Below are positions 18,599-26,516 of a stretch of 27,899 nucleotides of DNA, one piece after another. Below the pieces are notes generated by a model. It worked only from the letters and a program-made list of their open reading frames with translations, was not told where the DNA came from and searched no databases. The position numbers were made by a program, and so were the translations under genes. The stretch spans positions 1 to 27,899 of the forward strand of contig DAOTEJ010000030.1 in assembly GCA_035454085.1 (NCBI GenBank). Direction: 5' to 3'. This stretch comes from DAOTEJ01 sp035454085. GTDB lineage: Bacteria; Pseudomonadota; Gammaproteobacteria; Burkholderiales; Burkholderiaceae_F. Position 1 is the first letter of the stretch; each line of letters begins with the position of its first letter.

Positions 18599-20998
18599 AT
18601 GTCCACCCCGCCGGCACCGAGTTCGGTCCAGCAGACCTTCGAGTCCCTTGCCCGCGTGCCGGCCAAGGGCGGTGGCCGCTACGGGCAGTACGCCACCGTC
18701 CTGGCCGTCGGCCTGCTCCTGATGATCCTGGGCGGCCTGGCCTACATCATGGTCAGCGAGGATCTGCAGATGCAGCGCGACCGCCTGCATCAGACCAGCG
18801 ACGTGCTCGCCGAGGCCATCGACGTGCGCCTGCAGGCGACCAACGAGAGCGTCTCGCGCCTCGCCCAGGCGCTGGTCACCAACGCGGACGACGAACCCAC
18901 CCTGCGCTCGCTGGCGCGCCTGCTGATGACGCGCCGGCCAGACGTGCTGCAGATCTCTTATGTCGATCCGCAGTTGCAGGTGCGCTGGGCCGTGGCCTCC
19001 CCGGGGCCGCTGGGCGAGGTCGCGCCACCGGTCGGCGCCGTCGTCACCCAGCCGGCCACGGCCGACGCACTGCGCCGCGCGGGCGCGGGCGACTCGGCCT
19101 TCTACTCCTCGCCCTACGCGGCGCCGCTGGACGGCAGCCCCTTCATCGACCTGATCGTTCCGGTGCACGTCGATGGCGCGCCGCACGGGGCGGTGGTGGC
19201 GCGCATGTCGCTCTACGGCCTGCTGCGCGAGACGGTGCCGCCCGAGACCGCGCGCCGCTATCGCGTGAGCCTGCTCGACGGCGCCAACACGCTGGCCTCG
19301 ACCTCGGGCGCGCCGACGCCCGACGACGCGCCGCGCTACGAGGTCGGCCTGCCGCCGCTGCCCGACGACATCAAGCTGCAGGTCGCGCCCTACCACCTGA
19401 GCTCGGTGCTCACCCGCAACGCCTTCATCTGGGTGATCGGCGGGCTGGCCCTCGCCCTGGTCGTGACCCTGATCGCGCTGGCGCGCCACGATGTGCGCCA
19501 GAGCCGGGTCGACCGCCAGCTGCGATCCGAGGCCGCCGTGCGCCGCGCGATGGAGGACTCGCTCGCCACCGGCCTGCGCGTGGTCGACCTCGAGGGTCGC
19601 ATCCGCTACGTGAACCCGGCCTTCTCGCGCATGACGGGCTTCGCGCCGGCCGAGCTCGTCGGCCTGCTGCCGCCCTACCCGTACTGGCCCGCAGGGCAGG
19701 AACGCGAGCACCTGCAGCACCTGCTCAAGACCATGGGCGAGTCCGGGCCGCCGCGCGGCTACGAGGTGGCGATCCGCCGCCGCGACGGCTCGACCTTCGC
19801 CGCGCAGATGTACGTCTCGCCCCTGCTCGCCGACGACGGCGAGCAGCTCGGCTGGATGACCTCGATGACCGACATCACCGAGTCCAAGCGCAACCGCGAG
19901 CAGCTCGCCGCGGCGCACGACCGCTTCACCACGGTGCTCGAGTCGATCGACGCGGCGGTGTCGGTGGTCTCGCGCGCCGAGGGCGCCGAGGAGCTGCTGT
20001 TCGCCAACCGCAGCTACCGCGAGCTGTTCGGCGCCACGCCCGAGGGGCACAAGCTGCTGTCGCATGGCCTGGCGCCCGCGCCGCCCCCGGCGGTGCACGG
20101 CACGCTCGCCGGCGAGGTCCACGAGCCCGAGCGCAACCTGTGGTTCGACGTGCGCGTGCGCGAGGTGCGCTGGGTCGACGGCCGGCTGGTGCGGCTGCAG
20201 ATCGCCAGCGACATCACCGACCGCAAGGCCACCGAGGACATCGTGCGCCAGCAGGAAGAGAAGGTGCAGCTCACCTCGCGCCTGATCACCATGGGCGAGA
20301 TGGCCTCTTCGCTGGCCCACGAGCTCAACCAGCCGCTCACCGCGATCAGCAACTACAGCGTGGGCCTGAGCGCCCGATCGCAGACGGGGCGCCTGCCGCA
20401 GGAGGAGCTGCTCGAAGCCCTGGCCAAGATCTCGTCGCAGGCGCAGCGCGCCGGCAACATCATCCGGCGCATCCGCGAGTTCGTGAAGCGCTCCGAGCCG
20501 CGCATGTCGCCCACGCCCGTCGAGAAACTGATCGACGAGGCCATGGCCTTCGCCGAGATCGAGGCGCGCAAGCGCGGCATCCGCATCGTCACCGAGCTCG
20601 AGCCGGGCCTGCCGCCGCTCGAGGTCGACCCGGTGCTGATCGAGCAGCTGCTGCTCAACCTCATCAAGAACGCCGCCGAGGCCATGGAAGGCGCGGCGGT
20701 GCGGCGCATCGAGCTCAAGGTGCGCCGCGCCGGGCACCAGGCCGAGTTCGCGGTGATCGACCACGGCAGCGGCATCCCCGACGCGCTCAAGGCCAACCTG
20801 TTCCAGCCCTTCTTCTCGACCAAGACCGAGGGCATGGGCATGGGTCTGAACATCTGCCGCTCGATCGTCGAGTTCCACCACGGCCGCCTGCTCGTGGAGG
20901 ACAACCCGGCGGGCGGCACCATCTTCCGCTTCACCCTGCCGCTTGCCGGCGGCGCGGCAGCTAGCCAGAATCCCACCACCATCCAGGAGACGACATGA
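18599..20998 (+). CDS. membrane PAS sensor histidine kinase (FixL/DctB-like)
   Basis: 799-residue inner-membrane kinase. Order: cytosolic N-terminus, TM helix 1 (about 32-52), periplasmic sensor region (about 53-273), TM helix 2 (about 275-296), a PAS domain (about 315-430, VNPAFSRMTGF), a second PAS-like region (about 440-545), a coiled linker, HisKA with LAHELNQPL (phospho-His574) and HATPase with NLIKNAAEAM (N box), DHGSGI and GMGMGLNI (G boxes). The HELNQP variant of the H box is typical of the FixL/DctB kinase group. ATG 18599 was preferred to ATG 18566 because the latter lies inside a TATCAT box; neither has a strong ribosome site. The stop overlaps the regulator start (ATGA). Position suggests control of the pdh operon or carbon use; the ligand is unknown. 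Confidence 0.9.
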   Translation: MSTPPAPSSVQQTFESLARVPAKGGGRYGQYATVLAVGLLLMILGGLAYIMVSEDLQMQRDRLHQTSDVLAEAIDVRLQATNESVSRLAQALVTNADDEPTLRSLARLLMTRRPDVLQISYVDPQLQVRWAVASPGPLGEVAPPVGAVVTQPATADALRRAGAGDSAFYSSPYAAPLDGSPFIDLIVPVHVDGAPHGAVVARMSLYGLLRETVPPETARRYRVSLLDGANTLASTSGAPTPDDAPRYEVGLPPLPDDIKLQVAPYHLSSVLTRNAFIWVIGGLALALVVTLIALARHDVRQSRVDRQLRSEAAVRRAMEDSLATGLRVVDLEGRIRYVNPAFSRMTGFAPAELVGLLPPYPYWPAGQEREHLQHLLKTMGESGPPRGYEVAIRRRDGSTFAAQMYVSPLLADDGEQLGWMTSMTDITESKRNREQLAAAHDRFTTVLESIDAAVSVVSRAEGAEELLFANRSYRELFGATPEGHKLLSHGLAPAPPPAVHGTLAGEVHEPERNLWFDVRVREVRWVDGRLVRLQIASDITDRKATEDIVRQQEEKVQLTSRLITMGEMASSLAHELNQPLTAISNYSVGLSARSQTGRLPQEELLEALAKISSQAQRAGNIIRRIREFVKRSEPRMSPTPVEKLIDEAMAFAEIEARKRGIRIVTELEPGLPPLEVDPVLIEQLLLNLIKNAAEAMEGAAVRRIELKVRRAGHQAEFAVIDHGSGIPDALKANLFQPFFSTKTEGMGMGLNICRSIVEFHHGRLLVEDNPAGGTIFRFTLPLAGGAAASQNPTTIQETT

Positions 20999-21645
20999 TC
21001 CAGCAGAACACAGGCGCGACCGACACCCCCGAGACGCTGGGCGTCGTCTACGTGGTCGACGACGACGAGGCCGTGCGCGACTCGCTCAAGTGGCTGCTCG
21101 AGGCCTCGAGCTACCGCGTCGAGCTCTACGACAGCGGCGAGAGCTTCCTCGCCCGCTACGACCCGAAGGCGATCGCGGTGCTCGTGCTCGACGTGCGCAT
21201 GCCGGGCATGAGCGGCCTCGAGGTGCAGGAGCACCTGATCACGCGCAAGTCGGATCTGCCCATCATCTTCATCACCGGCCATGGCGACGTGCCCATGGCG
21301 GTCAACACGCTCAAGAAGGGCGCGGTCGACTTCGTCGAGAAGCCCTTCGACCAGGCGGCACTCAAGGCCCAGGTCGAGCGCATGCTGGGCGAGGCGCGGC
21401 GCCGTCGCACCGATGCGGAGCGGGAGTCGCTCAACGAGGCCCTGCTCGCCAAGCTCACGCCGCGCGAGGAGCAGGTGCTCGAGCGCATCGTCGCCGGACG
21501 CCTGAACAAGCAGATCGCCGACGACCTCGGGATCAGCATCAAGACGGTCGAGGCGCACCGCGCCAGCATCATGGACAAGACCAATTCCGGCACCGTGGCC
21601 GACCTGATGCGCGTGGTGATGGGTACCTCGAAGCCGCCCCTCTAG
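20995..21645 (+). CDS. FixJ/LuxR-family response regulator
   Basis: 216-residue two-domain regulator, partner of the overlapping kinase gene. Receiver domain (about 15-130): acidic VVDDDE (Asp22-24), phospho-acceptor Asp66 in LDVRMPGMSG, Thr94 in FITGHGD, Lys116 in EKPF. The C-terminal LuxR-type helix-turn-helix (about 152-212) has LTPREEQVLERIVAGRLNKQ and the recognition helix SIKTVEAHRASIM. An AGGAG lies six bases before the ATG, which overlaps the kinase stop, so the two are translationally coupled. A strong terminator follows 23 bases after the stop. Confidence 0.94.
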   Translation: MIQQNTGATDTPETLGVVYVVDDDEAVRDSLKWLLEASSYRVELYDSGESFLARYDPKAIAVLVLDVRMPGMSGLEVQEHLITRKSDLPIIFITGHGDVPMAVNTLKKGAVDFVEKPFDQAALKAQVERMLGEARRRRTDAERESLNEALLAKLTPREEQVLERIVAGRLNKQIADDLGISIKTVEAHRASIMDKTNSGTVADLMRVVMGTSKPPL

Positions 21646-21661
21646 GCACGGGCCGCACCGG

Positions 21662-21667
21662 TAGAAT
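21662..21667 (+). promoter_or_regulatory. -10 box of the folD promoter
   Basis: TAGAAT (5 of 6 to TATAAT) ends two bases before the terminator stem, so initiation is expected at about 21674, inside the left arm. That would give folD a leader of roughly 29 bases containing only the right arm and T-tract. No recognisable -35. Confidence 0.45.
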
Positions 21668-21668
21668 C

Positions 21669-21697
21669 GGGGCTTTCCGCGCAAAGCCCCTTTTTTT
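21669..21697 (+). terminator. intrinsic terminator after the response regulator gene
   Basis: Stem GGGGCTTT (21669-21676) / AAAGCCCC (21683-21690), six-base loop, then seven T (21691-21697). It ends only five bases before the folD ATG and stops read-through from the kinase/regulator unit. Confidence 0.88.
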
Positions 21698-21702
21698 CAT
21701 CC

Positions 21703-22563
21703 ATGAGCGCCCAGATCATCGACGGCAAGGCACTCGCGGCCAGCGTGCGCGCCGGCCTCGTGCCTCGCATCGAGCGGCTCGCCGCCGCCGGCCAACGGCC
21801 CGGCCTGGCGGTGCTGCTGGTGGGCGACAACCCCGCCTCGGCGGTGTACGTGCGCAACAAGGTCAAGGCCTGCGAGGAAGTAGGCATCACCTCGATCCTC
21901 GAGCACCTGCCCGCCGCCACCACCGAGGACGCGCTGCTCGCACGCATCCGCGAACTCAACGCCGACGCCGGGGTGCGCGGCATCCTGGTGCAACTGCCCC
22001 TGCCGCCGCAGATCGACGCGCACCGCGTGATCGAGACGATCGCACCCGACAAGGACGTCGACGGCTTCCACGTGAGCAACGCGGGCCTGCTGATGACCGG
22101 CACGCCGCACTTTCGCCCCTGCACGCCCTATGGCGTGATGAAGATGCTCGAGAGCATCGGCTACGCGCTCGCCGGCAAGCATGCGGTGGTGATCGGCCGC
22201 TCGAACATCGTCGGCAAGCCCATGGCCATGCTGCTGCTGGCGGCCGACGCCACGGTCACCATCGCCCACAGCCGCACGCGCGACCTGGCCGCGATCACCC
22301 GCCAGGCCGATGTGCTGGTCGCAGCCGTGGGCCGCGCGCACATGGTCACGGCCGACATGGTCAAGCCCGGCGCGGTGGTGATCGACGTGGGCATGAACAA
22401 GGACGAGTCCGGCAAGCTCTGCGGCGACGTCGACACCGCCGCAGTGGCCGGAGTCGCCGGCTGGATCACGCCCGTGCCCGGTGGCGTGGGGCCCATGACC
22501 ATCGCCATGCTGCTGGTGAACACCGTCGAATCGGCCGAGCGCTGCGCCGGCCTCCCCACCTGA
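21703..22563 (+). CDS. folD: bifunctional methylenetetrahydrofolate dehydrogenase / methenyltetrahydrofolate cyclohydrolase
   Basis: Converts 5,10-methylene-THF to 10-formyl-THF using NADP+, in cytoplasmic one-carbon metabolism. The 286 residues show the FolD signatures: YVRNKVKACEEVGI (catalytic Tyr49/Lys53), QLPLPPQID, DKDVDGFH, RPCTPYGVM, the nucleotide-binding VIGRSNIVGKP, and the C-terminal PVPGGVGPMT. Length is standard. No Shine-Dalgarno is visible because the terminator T-tract occupies that place (TTTTTTTCATCC before ATG). prlC follows after 20 bases. Confidence 0.97.
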   Translation: MSAQIIDGKALAASVRAGLVPRIERLAAAGQRPGLAVLLVGDNPASAVYVRNKVKACEEVGITSILEHLPAATTEDALLARIRELNADAGVRGILVQLPLPPQIDAHRVIETIAPDKDVDGFHVSNAGLLMTGTPHFRPCTPYGVMKMLESIGYALAGKHAVVIGRSNIVGKPMAMLLLAADATVTIAHSRTRDLAAITRQADVLVAAVGRAHMVTADMVKPGAVVIDVGMNKDESGKLCGDVDTAAVAGVAGWITPVPGGVGPMTIAMLLVNTVESAERCAGLPT

Positions 22564-22583
22564 CACCCCTGCTCGAGACTCAC

Positions 22584-24626
22584 TTGAAGCGCGACAACGA
22601 CAACCCCCTGCTCCAGTTCGCGGGCATCACGAACTTCGCGGCGATCCGCCCCGAGCACGTGCGCCCGGCCATCACCACGCTGCTGGCGGAAGCCCGGGCC
22701 GTCGTGGCCCATGTGACCGACCCGGCGATTGCGCCCGGCTGGGACAGCGTGGTCGTGCCGCTCGACGACAGCACCGAGCGCCTGGCCCGGGCGTGGGGCG
22801 TGGTCTCGCACCTCAACGCGGTGTGCGACACGCCGCAGTTGCGCGAGGCCTACAACCAGACCCTGCCCGAGCTCACGGCCTTCTGGACCGAGCTCGCGCA
22901 GAACGAGGCGCTCTACGCGCACTACAAGGCCATCGCGGCGCTGCCCGATTTCGCTTCGTGGCCGGCGGCACGCCGCCGCGTGATCACCAACGAGCTGCGT
23001 GACTTCCGCCTCGGCGGCGCCGAACTCGCGGGGGGCGACAAGGCGCGCTTCAAGACGGTGCGTGAGCGCCGGGCTCAGGTGTCGCAGCGCTTCTCGGAGA
23101 ACGTGCTCGACGCCACCAACGCCTACAGCCTGGTGCTGCCCGACGCCTCCCGCCTGGCGGGCGTGCCCGCCGACGTGATCGAGATGTACCGCGAGTCGGC
23201 CGAGGCCGCAGGCCACGCCGGCCACCTCGTCAACCTGCATCTGCCGAGCTACCTGCCGATCCAGCAATACGCCAACGACCGCAGCCTGCGCGAGGAGCTC
23301 TACCGCGCCTACGCCACGCGTGCCTCGGAGCTGGGCGATGCGCGCTGGGACAACGGCCCGCTGATGCGCGAGCTGCTGGCGCTGCGCGCCGAGGAGGCGC
23401 GGCTGCTGGGCTACCGCAACTACGCCGAGGTCTCGCTGGTGTCCAAGATGGCGGACACGCCGGTCACGGTGCTCGAGTTCCTGCGCGATCTGGCGCGCCG
23501 CTCCCGACCCTACGCCGAGCGCGACATGGCCGAGCTGCGCGCCTTCGCGGCGGCCGAGCTGGGACTGTCCGAGCTCGCGCCATGGGACCTGACCTACGCC
23601 TCCGAGAAGCTGCGCGAATCGCGCTACGCCTACTCCGACAGCGCGCTCAAGCAGTATTTCACCGAGCCCGCCGTACTGGCCGGCCTGTTCGCGCTGATCG
23701 AGCGCCTCTTCGGCGTGCGGGTGCGTGCCGCCGAGGCCCCGGTCTGGCATCCGGACGTGCGCTATTTCCGCCTTGAGAGCGCCAGCGGCGAGATGGTCGC
23801 GGCCTTCTACCTCGACCTCTACGCCCGCGACCACAAGCGCGGCGGTGCCTGGATGGACGACGAGCGCGCGCGCCGCGAGTCGGCCAGCGGCACGCAGGCG
23901 CCGGTGGCCTTCCTGACCTGCAACTTCTCGCGCCCGGTGGGCGGCCGCCCGGCCCTGCTCACCCACGGCGAAGTGCTCACCCTGTTCCACGAGTTCGGCC
24001 ACGGACTGCACCACATGCTCACGCGGGTGGGCGAGCTCGGTGTCTCGGGCATTGCCGGCGTCGAGTGGGATGCGGTCGAGCTGCCCAGCCAGTTCATGGA
24101 GAACTTCGCCTGGGAGTGGGAGGTGCTGCAGTCGCTCAGCGCGCACGTCGACACGGGCGAGTCACTCCCGCGCGCGCTCTACGACAAGATGATCGCGGCC
24201 CGCAACTTCCAGAGCGGCATGCAGACGGCGCGCCAGCTCGAGTTCGGGCTGTTCGACATGCTCATGCACGTCGACTTCGATCCCGCCGGCACGCGCAGCC
24301 TGCTCGGCCTGCTCGACGAGGTGCGGCGCGAGGTGGCCGTGGTCTTCCCGCCCGAGTACAGCCGCTTCCCGCACGCCTTCTCGCACATCTTCGCGGGCGG
24401 CTACGCCGCGGGCTACTACAGCTACAAGTGGGCCGAGGTGCTCTCGGCCGACGCCTACGCCGCGTTCGAGGAAAGCGGCGTGTTCAACCCCGACACGGGG
24501 CGGCGCTTCCTCGAGGAAGTCCTGGCCGTGGGCGGCAGCCGCCCGGCGCTCGAGAGCTTCATGGCCTTCCGCGGACGCAAGCCACAGATCGACGCGCTGC
24601 TGCGTCATAGCGGCATGGTGGGCTGA
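22584..24626 (+). CDS. prlC: oligopeptidase A (M3 zinc metallopeptidase)
   Basis: Cytoplasmic oligopeptidase that degrades short peptides, including cleaved signal peptides in E. coli. The 680 residues equal the length of E. coli PrlC. The zinc site is HEFGH (residues 469-473) in LFHEFGHGLHHML; other family blocks are NPLLQF at the N-terminus, EAYNQTLPELT, FSENVLDATNAY, PSYLPI, RAYATRASE, WHPDVRYF, FYLDLYARDHKRGGAWMDD and HIFAGGYAAGYYSY. The start is TTG at 22584: the open frame extends far upstream through folD in another frame, but homology begins right here. The stop overlaps the next gene by one base (TGATG). Confidence 0.95.
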   Translation: MKRDNDNPLLQFAGITNFAAIRPEHVRPAITTLLAEARAVVAHVTDPAIAPGWDSVVVPLDDSTERLARAWGVVSHLNAVCDTPQLREAYNQTLPELTAFWTELAQNEALYAHYKAIAALPDFASWPAARRRVITNELRDFRLGGAELAGGDKARFKTVRERRAQVSQRFSENVLDATNAYSLVLPDASRLAGVPADVIEMYRESAEAAGHAGHLVNLHLPSYLPIQQYANDRSLREELYRAYATRASELGDARWDNGPLMRELLALRAEEARLLGYRNYAEVSLVSKMADTPVTVLEFLRDLARRSRPYAERDMAELRAFAAAELGLSELAPWDLTYASEKLRESRYAYSDSALKQYFTEPAVLAGLFALIERLFGVRVRAAEAPVWHPDVRYFRLESASGEMVAAFYLDLYARDHKRGGAWMDDERARRESASGTQAPVAFLTCNFSRPVGGRPALLTHGEVLTLFHEFGHGLHHMLTRVGELGVSGIAGVEWDAVELPSQFMENFAWEWEVLQSLSAHVDTGESLPRALYDKMIAARNFQSGMQTARQLEFGLFDMLMHVDFDPAGTRSLLGLLDEVRREVAVVFPPEYSRFPHAFSHIFAGGYAAGYYSYKWAEVLSADAYAAFEESGVFNPDTGRRFLEEVLAVGGSRPALESFMAFRGRKPQIDALLRHSGMVG

Positions 24627-25252
24627 TGCGCCGCGCCGCCTGCCTGCTGCTGGCTGCGCTGTGCGCCGCTCCGGCGCTGGCGCAGTACCGCTGGACCGGG
24701 CCCGACGGCAGCACGCAGTACGGCGACGCGCCGCCGCGCGACGCGCGCAACGTGCAGCCGCTCAATCCCGCAGCCGCCGCGCCTGCGCGTCAGCCGATCT
24801 ATCCCGGCGAGCCCGTGGCCGCACCAGCTGCACCCGCTGCGCCGGCCGCCGCAACCCGCCCTGCCCCGGCGCCGGGCTCGCCGGCCAGCGCCCTGCCCTT
24901 CGAGCTGCGCCGCGCGGCCGAGCGCCATCCGGTCACGCTCTACGTCGATGCGCGCTGCGGTGCGCCCTGCGCCGAGGCACGCGCCTATCTGCGCGGCCGC
25001 GGCGTGCCCTACCAGGAAGTGCTGATCGAGACGCGCGAAGACATCGAGGCGTTCCGGCAACGCACGGGCTCGGATGCCGTGCCCACGCTGACCGTGGGCA
25101 GCCTGAGCCAGAGCGGCTTCGGAGCAGACAGCTGGGCGGGCCTGCTCGACGCCGCGGGCTACCCGGCGAGCTCGCAATTGCCGCGCAATTACGTCGCGCC
25201 GGGCGTCAAGCCCCTGGGCGCGGCGCCGGCCGCGGCCCCGCCGGCGCGCTGA
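24626..25252 (+). CDS. periplasmic DUF4124 / glutaredoxin-like protein
   Basis: 208-residue protein with a signal peptide (residues 1-19, ending ALAQ). A DUF4124 segment follows directly (YRWTGPDGSTQYGDAPP, about 20-40), then an Ala/Pro-rich linker (about 45-90), a glutaredoxin-like domain (about 98-175) and a Pro/Ala-rich tail. The expected CxxC redox site reads DARCGAPCAEA, with three residues between the cysteines (CxxxC); the VPTLTVG segment supplies the cis-proline. Such DUF4124-Grx proteins occur in other betaproteobacteria; the substrate is unknown. Its ATG overlaps the prlC stop, so it is translationally coupled. Confidence 0.82.
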   Translation: MRRAACLLLAALCAAPALAQYRWTGPDGSTQYGDAPPRDARNVQPLNPAAAAPARQPIYPGEPVAAPAAPAAPAAATRPAPAPGSPASALPFELRRAAERHPVTLYVDARCGAPCAEARAYLRGRGVPYQEVLIETREDIEAFRQRTGSDAVPTLTVGSLSQSGFGADSWAGLLDAAGYPASSQLPRNYVAPGVKPLGAAPAAAPPAR

Positions 25253-25258
25253 GCCGCC

Positions 25259-26053
25259 GTGGCCTTCACCCTCGCCACCTGGAACGTCAACTCGCTCAAG
25301 GTGCGGCTGGCGCACCTGCTCGACTGGCTGGCCGCGCAGCGCACCGACGTGGTCTGCCTGCAGGAGACCAAACTCACCGACGAGGCCTTTCCCCTCGAGG
25401 CGATCGCGGCGGCGGGCTATGCGGCGCATTACGCCGGCCAGAAGACCTACAACGGCGTGGCCATCCTCAGCCGTCGCGACACCGTGAGCGGGGTCGAGGC
25501 GGTGCAGGTGAACCTGCCCAACTTCGCGGACGAACAGCGCAGGCTCATCGCCGCCACCCTGAGTACGCCGCTGGGCGCGCTACGCGTGGTCAACGGCTAC
25601 TTCCCCAACGGCCAGGCGGTGGGCAGCGACAAGTACGCCTACAAGCTCGCCTGGCTCGCCGCGCTGACCGAGTGGCTCAAGGGTGAAGTGGCGGCGCATG
25701 CGCAGCTGGCGCTGCTGGGCGACTACAACATCGCGCCCGAGCCGCGCGACGTGCACGACCCCGCGGCCTGGGAGGGCCAGGTGCTCTGCTCCGAGCCCGA
25801 GCGCGCGGCGTTTCGCGCACTCGTGGCCCTGGGCCTGCGCGACAGCTTCCGGCTCTTCGCGCAGCCCGAGCGCAGCTACACCTGGTGGGACTACCGCAAC
25901 CTGGCCTTCCGCCGGAAGATGGGTCTGCGCATCGACCACATCCTGGTGAGCGAGGCGCTCGCGGCGCGTGTGCAGTCGGTGGCGATCGACGTCGAGCCGC
26001 GGCGCCGCGAGCAGCCCAGCGACCACGCGCCGGTGATCGCCACGCTCGCGTGA
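25259..26053 (+). CDS. xth: exodeoxyribonuclease III (AP endonuclease family)
   Basis: 3'-5' exonuclease and abasic-site endonuclease of base-excision repair, in the cytoplasm. The 264 residues carry the whole metal-dependent EEP-fold active site: ATWNVNSLK (Asn), LQETKL (Glu), YNGVAILSR, NGYFPNG, GDYNIAPEPRDV (Asp/Asn), RIDHIL and the C-terminal SDHAPV (Asp/His). The start is GTG at 25259, giving MAFTLATWN; no ATG start fits the conserved N-terminus. It follows the glutaredoxin-like gene by six bases. It ends only seven bases from the convergent TIR-like gene. Confidence 0.95.
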   Translation: MAFTLATWNVNSLKVRLAHLLDWLAAQRTDVVCLQETKLTDEAFPLEAIAAAGYAAHYAGQKTYNGVAILSRRDTVSGVEAVQVNLPNFADEQRRLIAATLSTPLGALRVVNGYFPNGQAVGSDKYAYKLAWLAALTEWLKGEVAAHAQLALLGDYNIAPEPRDVHDPAAWEGQVLCSEPERAAFRALVALGLRDSFRLFAQPERSYTWWDYRNLAFRRKMGLRIDHILVSEALAARVQSVAIDVEPRRREQPSDHAPVIATLA

Positions 26054-26060
26054 GGCCCGC

Positions 26061-26516
26061 TCAGGCGGCCGGCAGTCCCTGCAACCAGCGGCGACACTCG
26101 CCCAGGGTGCGCTGGCTGACCTTGAGCGCCGCACCGCGACGGAACGAGCGACTGCCGTTGAGGTGCAGGTAGCCGCCCAGGTCGGACGGCAGGTAGAACT
26201 CGCCGTAGCTCAACATCGCCACGCGGCTGCGGCCGAAGTGGCCGTAGAAGTAGCCGAACTCGAACAGGACGTTCAGGTTGGGAATCTCCTGACGCTTGCC
26301 GCGGATGGTGGAACTCGACTCGGGCGCGAACACCAGCAGCGCGCCGTGCACGCGCTGGCGCAGGCCGTCGAGTTCCTCGAGCAGGGTGCGGCCCGGGCGA
26401 AACGCCTCCCACCACGGCAGGAAGTCCACGGGCTCGTCGGCCAAGGCGCGGATCAGCGCACGGGCCTGGGCCCGCGCGGCCGAGGACGAGCCCACGAAGA
26501 TGCAGGGCCGGCTCAT
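26061..26516 (-). CDS. stand-alone TIR-like protein (Cap12/Pycsar-effector TIR type), predicted NAD-hydrolase
   Basis: 151-residue protein consisting of one domain. It begins with a nucleotide-binding-like strand and loop, PCIFVGSSSAARAQARAL (residues 4-21), then the WWEAFRPGRTLLEEL segment, GALLVFAPESS, RGKRQEIPNLNVLFEFGYFYGHFGRSR (the TIR-like signature, residues 72-98) and a C-terminal helix. In Cap12-type TIR domains, such as those fused to bacterial STING, the glutamate of the NVLFELG-like motif is catalytic; here it is Glu86. NAD cleavage is inferred, not shown. The family normally joins a sensor domain; none is fused here. Its ATG overlaps the stop of the membrane protein gene (ATGA), so the two are translationally coupled. 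No CD-NTase or cyclase gene is near. Confidence 0.78.
   Translation of the reverse strand: MSRPCIFVGSSSAARAQARALIRALADEPVDFLPWWEAFRPGRTLLEELDGLRQRVHGALLVFAPESSSTIRGKRQEIPNLNVLFEFGYFYGHFGRSRVAMLSYGEFYLPSDLGGYLHLNGSRSFRRGAALKVSQRTLGECRRWLQGLPAA

Noticed and set aside
20943..22583. Upstream extension of the prlC reading frame through the regulator and folD
   Set aside because: The extension overlaps two well-recognised genes in another frame and has low-complexity Arg-rich translation; prlC homology begins at 22584.
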